Shown here one piece after another: positions 39,980-42,701 of a stretch of 42,701 bases of DNA (position 1 is the stretch's first letter; every line of letters begins with the position of its first letter). Origin of the DNA: an uncultured Verrucomicrobiota bacterium. Lineage in GTDB: Bacteria; Verrucomicrobiota; Kiritimatiellia; CAIQIC01; Lenti-01. The notes beneath the pieces were generated by a model. It saw only the letters and a list, made by a program, of their open reading frames with translations, had not been told where the DNA came from and searched no databases. The DNA lies in assembly GCA_937872095.1 (NCBI GenBank), contig CALMNW010000066.1, positions 1-42,701 on the forward strand, read 5' to 3'. The position numbers were made by a program, and so were the translations under genes.

Positions 39980-41446
39980 ATGCCGAAAGTGCTCTTCGTG
40001 GCTTCGGAATGCGCGCCGTACGCCAAGTGCGGCGGCTTGGGCGACGTCGTGGCGAGCCTGCCGAAAGCGTTGCGGCAGCGGGGAGTGGACGCGCGGGTGG
40101 CGATTCCGCTGTACGATTCCATCGATCGCGCGAAATACGGCTTGAGCGAGGAGCCCGCCTGCCTCGTGCCCTGCGGCGGCGGCGAGGTGAACGGTTGCGG
40201 CGTCTGGCGCGGGACGAACGACGGCGACGTACCGGTCTGGTTCGTCGAGCACAACCGGTATTTCGCGCGCGGAGGCATCTACGACGATCACGGGGCGGAA
40301 TTCGGCGACAACGCTTTTCGGTTTGGCCTGCTGTGCATGGCGGCGGCGCAGGTCTGCCGCGACCGAAACTGGATACCCGACGTCGTCCACGTGCACGACT
40401 GGCCGACGGCGGTGCTGCCGGCGCTGCTGGATGCTTGGCGAAAAGCCGGGACGCCGCTGGGCCGGGCGGCGAGCGTGCTGACCATCCACAACCAAGGCTA
40501 CCAGGGCTACTATCATCCGTCCGCGCTGGCCTATTTGGGCTTGGGACCGGGCTATTTCACGCCGGACGGGCTGGAAGCGTGGGGCAAGATCAACCTGCTC
40601 AAGGGCGGCATCAACTACGCGGATGCCGTCACGACGGTTTCGCCGACCTATGCGAAGGAAATCCTCGCGGAACCCGGCGGCAACGGCTTGTCGGCCTATT
40701 TGCAGAAGCGGGGAGCGGATTTCGAAGGCATCCTCAACGGCGCGGACTACGACGTGTGGAATCCGGAAAACGACCGGGCCATTCCCGCGCACTACCGGGC
40801 GGAATCGCTGATCGGCAAGACGCTCTGCAAACGGGAACTGCAGTCGCAGATAGGGCTGGCGGAAGACGCGCTGGCGCCGTTGTTCGGAATCGTATCCCGC
40901 CTGGCCGCGCAAAAGGGAATGGGGCTGATGCGCGAAACGTTGCCGCAGGCGCTGGCCGAAACGAATCTGCAGCTGGTGGCGCTGGGCTCGGGCGACGCGG
41001 CCGACGAGGCCTTCTTCCGCGGATTGGCGGCGGCGTTTCCGGGACGGGTGGGGGTGGAGATCGGGTATTCCGAAGAGCTGTCGCACCGGATCCAGGCCGG
41101 TTCGGATTTCTTCCTGATGCCGTCGCTGTTCGAACCGTGCGGACTGAGCCAGCTGTATGCGCTGCGCTACGGTTCGCTGCCGGTGGTGCATGCCACGGGC
41201 GGGCTCGAAGACACGGTCGAGCAATACAACGAGGGCGAGGGAACCGGCACGGGTTTCAAATTTTACGCGCCGACGGCCGCGGCTTTCCGCGACGCGATCT
41301 CCTGGGCAGTGGACACGTGGCGCGCGCGCCCCAGCCACGTCACGATGATGCGCGAGCGGGCCATGCAGGTGCGGTTCGATTGGGCCACCTCGGCCCAGCG
41401 CTATCTCGAGATCTATCGCCGCGCGATGGCGAAGCACGGAGCCTGA
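39980..41446 (+). CDS. glgA: Glycogen (starch) synthase, GT5 family
   Basis: The 488-residue protein is a full-length GlgA with both Rossmann domains. The ADP-glucose-binding K-x-G-G motif is at residues 16-19 (KCGGLGDV), VHVHDWPTA follows near 138, LTIHNQGYQG near 170, and the C-terminal EPCGLSQLYALRYGSLPVV block near 387-406. It transfers glucose from ADP-glucose to glycogen chains. I start at ATG 39980, giving the usual length and N-terminus (MPKVLFVASE). The gene is alone, without glgB or glgC nearby. The MocA-like gene follows seven bases later. Confidence 0.93.
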   Translation: MPKVLFVASECAPYAKCGGLGDVVASLPKALRQRGVDARVAIPLYDSIDRAKYGLSEEPACLVPCGGGEVNGCGVWRGTNDGDVPVWFVEHNRYFARGGIYDDHGAEFGDNAFRFGLLCMAAAQVCRDRNWIPDVVHVHDWPTAVLPALLDAWRKAGTPLGRAASVLTIHNQGYQGYYHPSALAYLGLGPGYFTPDGLEAWGKINLLKGGINYADAVTTVSPTYAKEILAEPGGNGLSAYLQKRGADFEGILNGADYDVWNPENDRAIPAHYRAESLIGKTLCKRELQSQIGLAEDALAPLFGIVSRLAAQKGMGLMRETLPQALAETNLQLVALGSGDAADEAFFRGLAAAFPGRVGVEIGYSEELSHRIQAGSDFFLMPSLFEPCGLSQLYALRYGSLPVVHATGGLEDTVEQYNEGEGTGTGFKFYAPTAAAFRDAISWAVDTWRARPSHVTMMRERAMQVRFDWATSAQRYLEIYRRAMAKHGA

Positions 41447-41453
41447 GCGCGCC

Positions 41454-42026
41454 GTGAAAACCGTCGGCATCGTGCTCGCGGCGGGGGAATCGCGGCGCAT
41501 GGGAAGTCCCAAGGCTTTGTTGCGGGGGACGGACGGCGTTCCGCTGGCGGCGAAACAGGCGGAAATCCTGCGCGCGGGCGGTTGCGATCCGGTCGCGATC
41601 GTGCTGGGGTCGGAAATCGAACGGATCCGCGCGGAATTGCCGCGGGAATGGACCACGGTGGAAAATCCGCGCTGGGCTCAGGGCCGCGCCAGTTCCCTGC
41701 AGGCGGGGATCGGCGCCTATCCGGACGCGGAAGGATTTCTGTTTTTGCCGGTGGATGCCGTCGGCGCAAGACCGGCGACCATCCGCGCGACGCTGGCGGC
41801 CGCGGCGAGCGAACCGACGGCCATCTGGCGGCCGACGCATCGCGGCCAAAAGGGCAATCTCTTGTGGGTGCCCCGCGCGGTGGCGGCGGCCTTGCTGCGC
41901 TTGCCCGCGGATGCGCGAGTCGACGAGTGGGCGCGGAGCCAGGCGCGGGAACTGGACGTGGACGATCCGGCGATCCTGCGCAACGTCAACACGCCGGAGG
42001 AATGGGCCGCGCTCGCGATGCGCTGA
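41454..42026 (+). CDS. MocA-like molybdenum cofactor nucleotidyltransferase
   Basis: The 190-residue enzyme of the MobA/MocA family begins with GTG at 41454, seven bases after glgA stops. It has the nucleotide-binding signature LAAGESRRMGSPKALL (residues 7-22) and FLPVDAVG in place of the usual acidic DxP metal-binding turn (about 100-107). MocA enzymes attach CMP, and MobA GMP, to molybdopterin. With the [2Fe-2S] molybdenum-hydroxylase subunit a few kilobases away, cytosine dinucleotide formation is plausible. Other members of this family are sugar-1-phosphate or other nucleotidyltransferases, so specificity is inferred. Confidence 0.82.
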   Translation: MKTVGIVLAAGESRRMGSPKALLRGTDGVPLAAKQAEILRAGGCDPVAIVLGSEIERIRAELPREWTTVENPRWAQGRASSLQAGIGAYPDAEGFLFLPVDAVGARPATIRATLAAAASEPTAIWRPTHRGQKGNLLWVPRAVAAALLRLPADARVDEWARSQARELDVDDPAILRNVNTPEEWAALAMR

Positions 42027-42062
42027 TGGCGGGGAGAGGCGCGGCCTCGAAATCGGTTGAAT

Positions 42063-42092
42063 AAAAAAGCCGACGGGAAAACCCGTCGGCTT
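42063..42092 (-). terminator. Rho-independent terminator of the K/E-rich gene
   Basis: An 11-bp perfect stem (42067-42077 with 42082-42092) closes the loop AAAA. On the minus strand it is followed by a run of T (AAAAAA at 42063-42068 on the plus strand). It lies just beyond the stop of the minus-strand gene and may serve the convergent MocA-like gene as well. Confidence 0.85.
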
Positions 42093-42109
42093 GCCATTGT
42101 TCGGAGGAC

Positions 42110-42701
42110 TTACCAGACCACCGGTTCGTTCCACTCGGGGGACTTGTCGGCGACCCGAGGCTTCAGTTGGGCCTTCGGTTCTTCCTTCTGGTCGTCTTTG
42201 CTCTTCTTCTCGGCCTTGGCCTCTTTTTTGGCCTTCTTTTCGGCTTTGGCCTTTTCTTTCGCGGCGGCCTTTTCCTGCTTCTTGGCCTCTTTTTCGACCT
42301 TGGCTTTTTCCTTGGCCTTGACCTTTTGGGCCTTCTTTTCGGCCTTGGCATCTTTCACTTCGGGCATGGCCGTCACCGCGACGACGGGCGTGACGACGGA
42401 AGCGCCTTCGCAGGCGGGCGCCTCTTCCGCCACCGGTTCATCCATCTTCTCGATCGCGGCACTGACGTCTTCCAAGGTCGGCAATTCTTCTTCGGCCGCG
42501 GGGACTTCTTCAACGACGGCTTCGGGGGCGGCTGGAATTTCTTCGACGACCGCTTCCACGACTTCTTCTTCGGCGACGGGGGCCGCTTCGGGGAGGACTT
42601 CGGATTCGCCCAGCAGGTCGGCGAAGGGATCTTCGACGGCGGATTCGGGAGCGGCCGGAGCTTCTTCGACGGTCGCTTCCACGACTTCTTCAAAGGCGGC
42701 C
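42110..42701 (-). CDS. Partial low-complexity Glu/Ala- and Lys-rich protein
   Basis: The reading frame is open to the end of the window; the first Met-like codon inside it (GTG at 42682) is preceded by more of the same repetitive sequence, so the 5' end is missing. The visible 197 residues fall into two parts. An acidic region repeats blocks such as VEEIPAAPEAVVEEVPAAEEE. A long Lys/Glu/Ala stretch follows (about 85 residues of AKEKAKAEKKAKKE type) that would form a charged single helix or coiled coil. The tail, PEWNEPVVW, is ordinary. No catalytic domain is visible. Such sequences occur in structural or nucleic-acid-binding proteins, but no function is assigned. Confidence 0.7.
   Translation of the reverse strand, partial: AAFEEVVEATVEEAPAAPESAVEDPFADLLGESEVLPEAAPVAEEEVVEAVVEEIPAAPEAVVEEVPAAEEELPTLEDVSAAIEKMDEPVAEEAPACEGASVVTPVVAVTAMPEVKDAKAEKKAQKVKAKEKAKVEKEAKKQEKAAAKEKAKAEKKAKKEAKAEKKSKDDQKEEPKAQLKPRVADKSPEWNEPVVW

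Noticed and set aside
1-42701. CRISPR array, prophage, insertion sequence or integron
   Set aside because: No regularly spaced repeats, transposase, integrase or terminal inverted repeats were seen; the only tandem repeat is the two-copy unit at 37545-37569.

Overview
The window (about 42.7 kb, G+C rich, no transposases, phage genes, CRISPR arrays or rRNA seen) comes from a bacterium with an outer membrane: it encodes a LolA-like carrier, several lipoproteins, a MipA/OmpV-like and a FadL-like outer-membrane protein. The gene mix and style would fit the Planctomycetes/Verrucomicrobiota/Lentisphaerae/Kiritimatiellota part of the tree, but no marker gene is present, so this is a weak guess.

Layout. 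95-283: tandem tRNA-Ala(CGC) and tRNA-Tyr(GTA). 284-595: palindromes, no gene. 596-1201: a lipoprotein gene closed by a terminator at 1292-1326. 1349-1378: a good sigma70-type promoter. 1413-25386: a 24-kb, one-strand cluster of 22 genes with a dozen 4-nt start/stop overlaps. 25390-28804: a minus-strand group (acyl-activating ligase, DUF4410-like protein, MipA/OmpV-like porin, small lipoprotein). 28974-32575: plus-strand genes (LsrG-like ABM protein, iron-type alcohol dehydrogenase, FadL-like porin, thioredoxin-fold protein). 32640-35788: minus-strand nucleotide-sugar dehydrogenase and two secreted proteins of lower G+C. 36307-39369: minus-strand CodA-like amidohydrolase, [2Fe-2S] subunit, MoeB/ThiF-like E1 and GYF_2 membrane protein. 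39497-42026: half-size GDT1 transporter, glycogen synthase and MocA-like nucleotidyltransferase. 42110-end: a partial low-complexity protein.

The centrepiece is the 1413-25386 cluster. It carries a type II fatty-acid/polyketide set: FabG-like ketoreductase, three ketosynthases with complete Cys-His-His triads, one Cys-less chain-length-factor-like partner, three acyl carrier proteins, an ApeI-like and an ApeP-like dehydratase, a 4HBT thioesterase, and no enoyl reductase. It also has the LolA-like/MMPL/lipoprotein export trio and PlsC- and LpxL-like acyltransferases. These are hallmarks of aryl-polyene (APE), flexirubin and xanthomonadin pathways, so the predicted backbone is a polyene acyl chain placed in the outer membrane.

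On this core sits an unusual redox/radical layer: a CrtI-like flavoprotein, a second FAD oxidoreductase, three B12-binding-type radical SAM enzymes, and a radical SAM-SPASM protein fused in one frame to an ApeP-like dehydratase domain. Polyene-forming KS/DH enzymes, CrtI-like desaturases and radical SAM enzymes together recall the gene sets proposed for ladderane lipids in anammox bacteria, here combined with an APE export module. The inference is that the cluster makes a polyene-derived, radically modified (cyclised, methylated or rearranged) outer-membrane lipid. The product is unknown; no ladderane claim is made.
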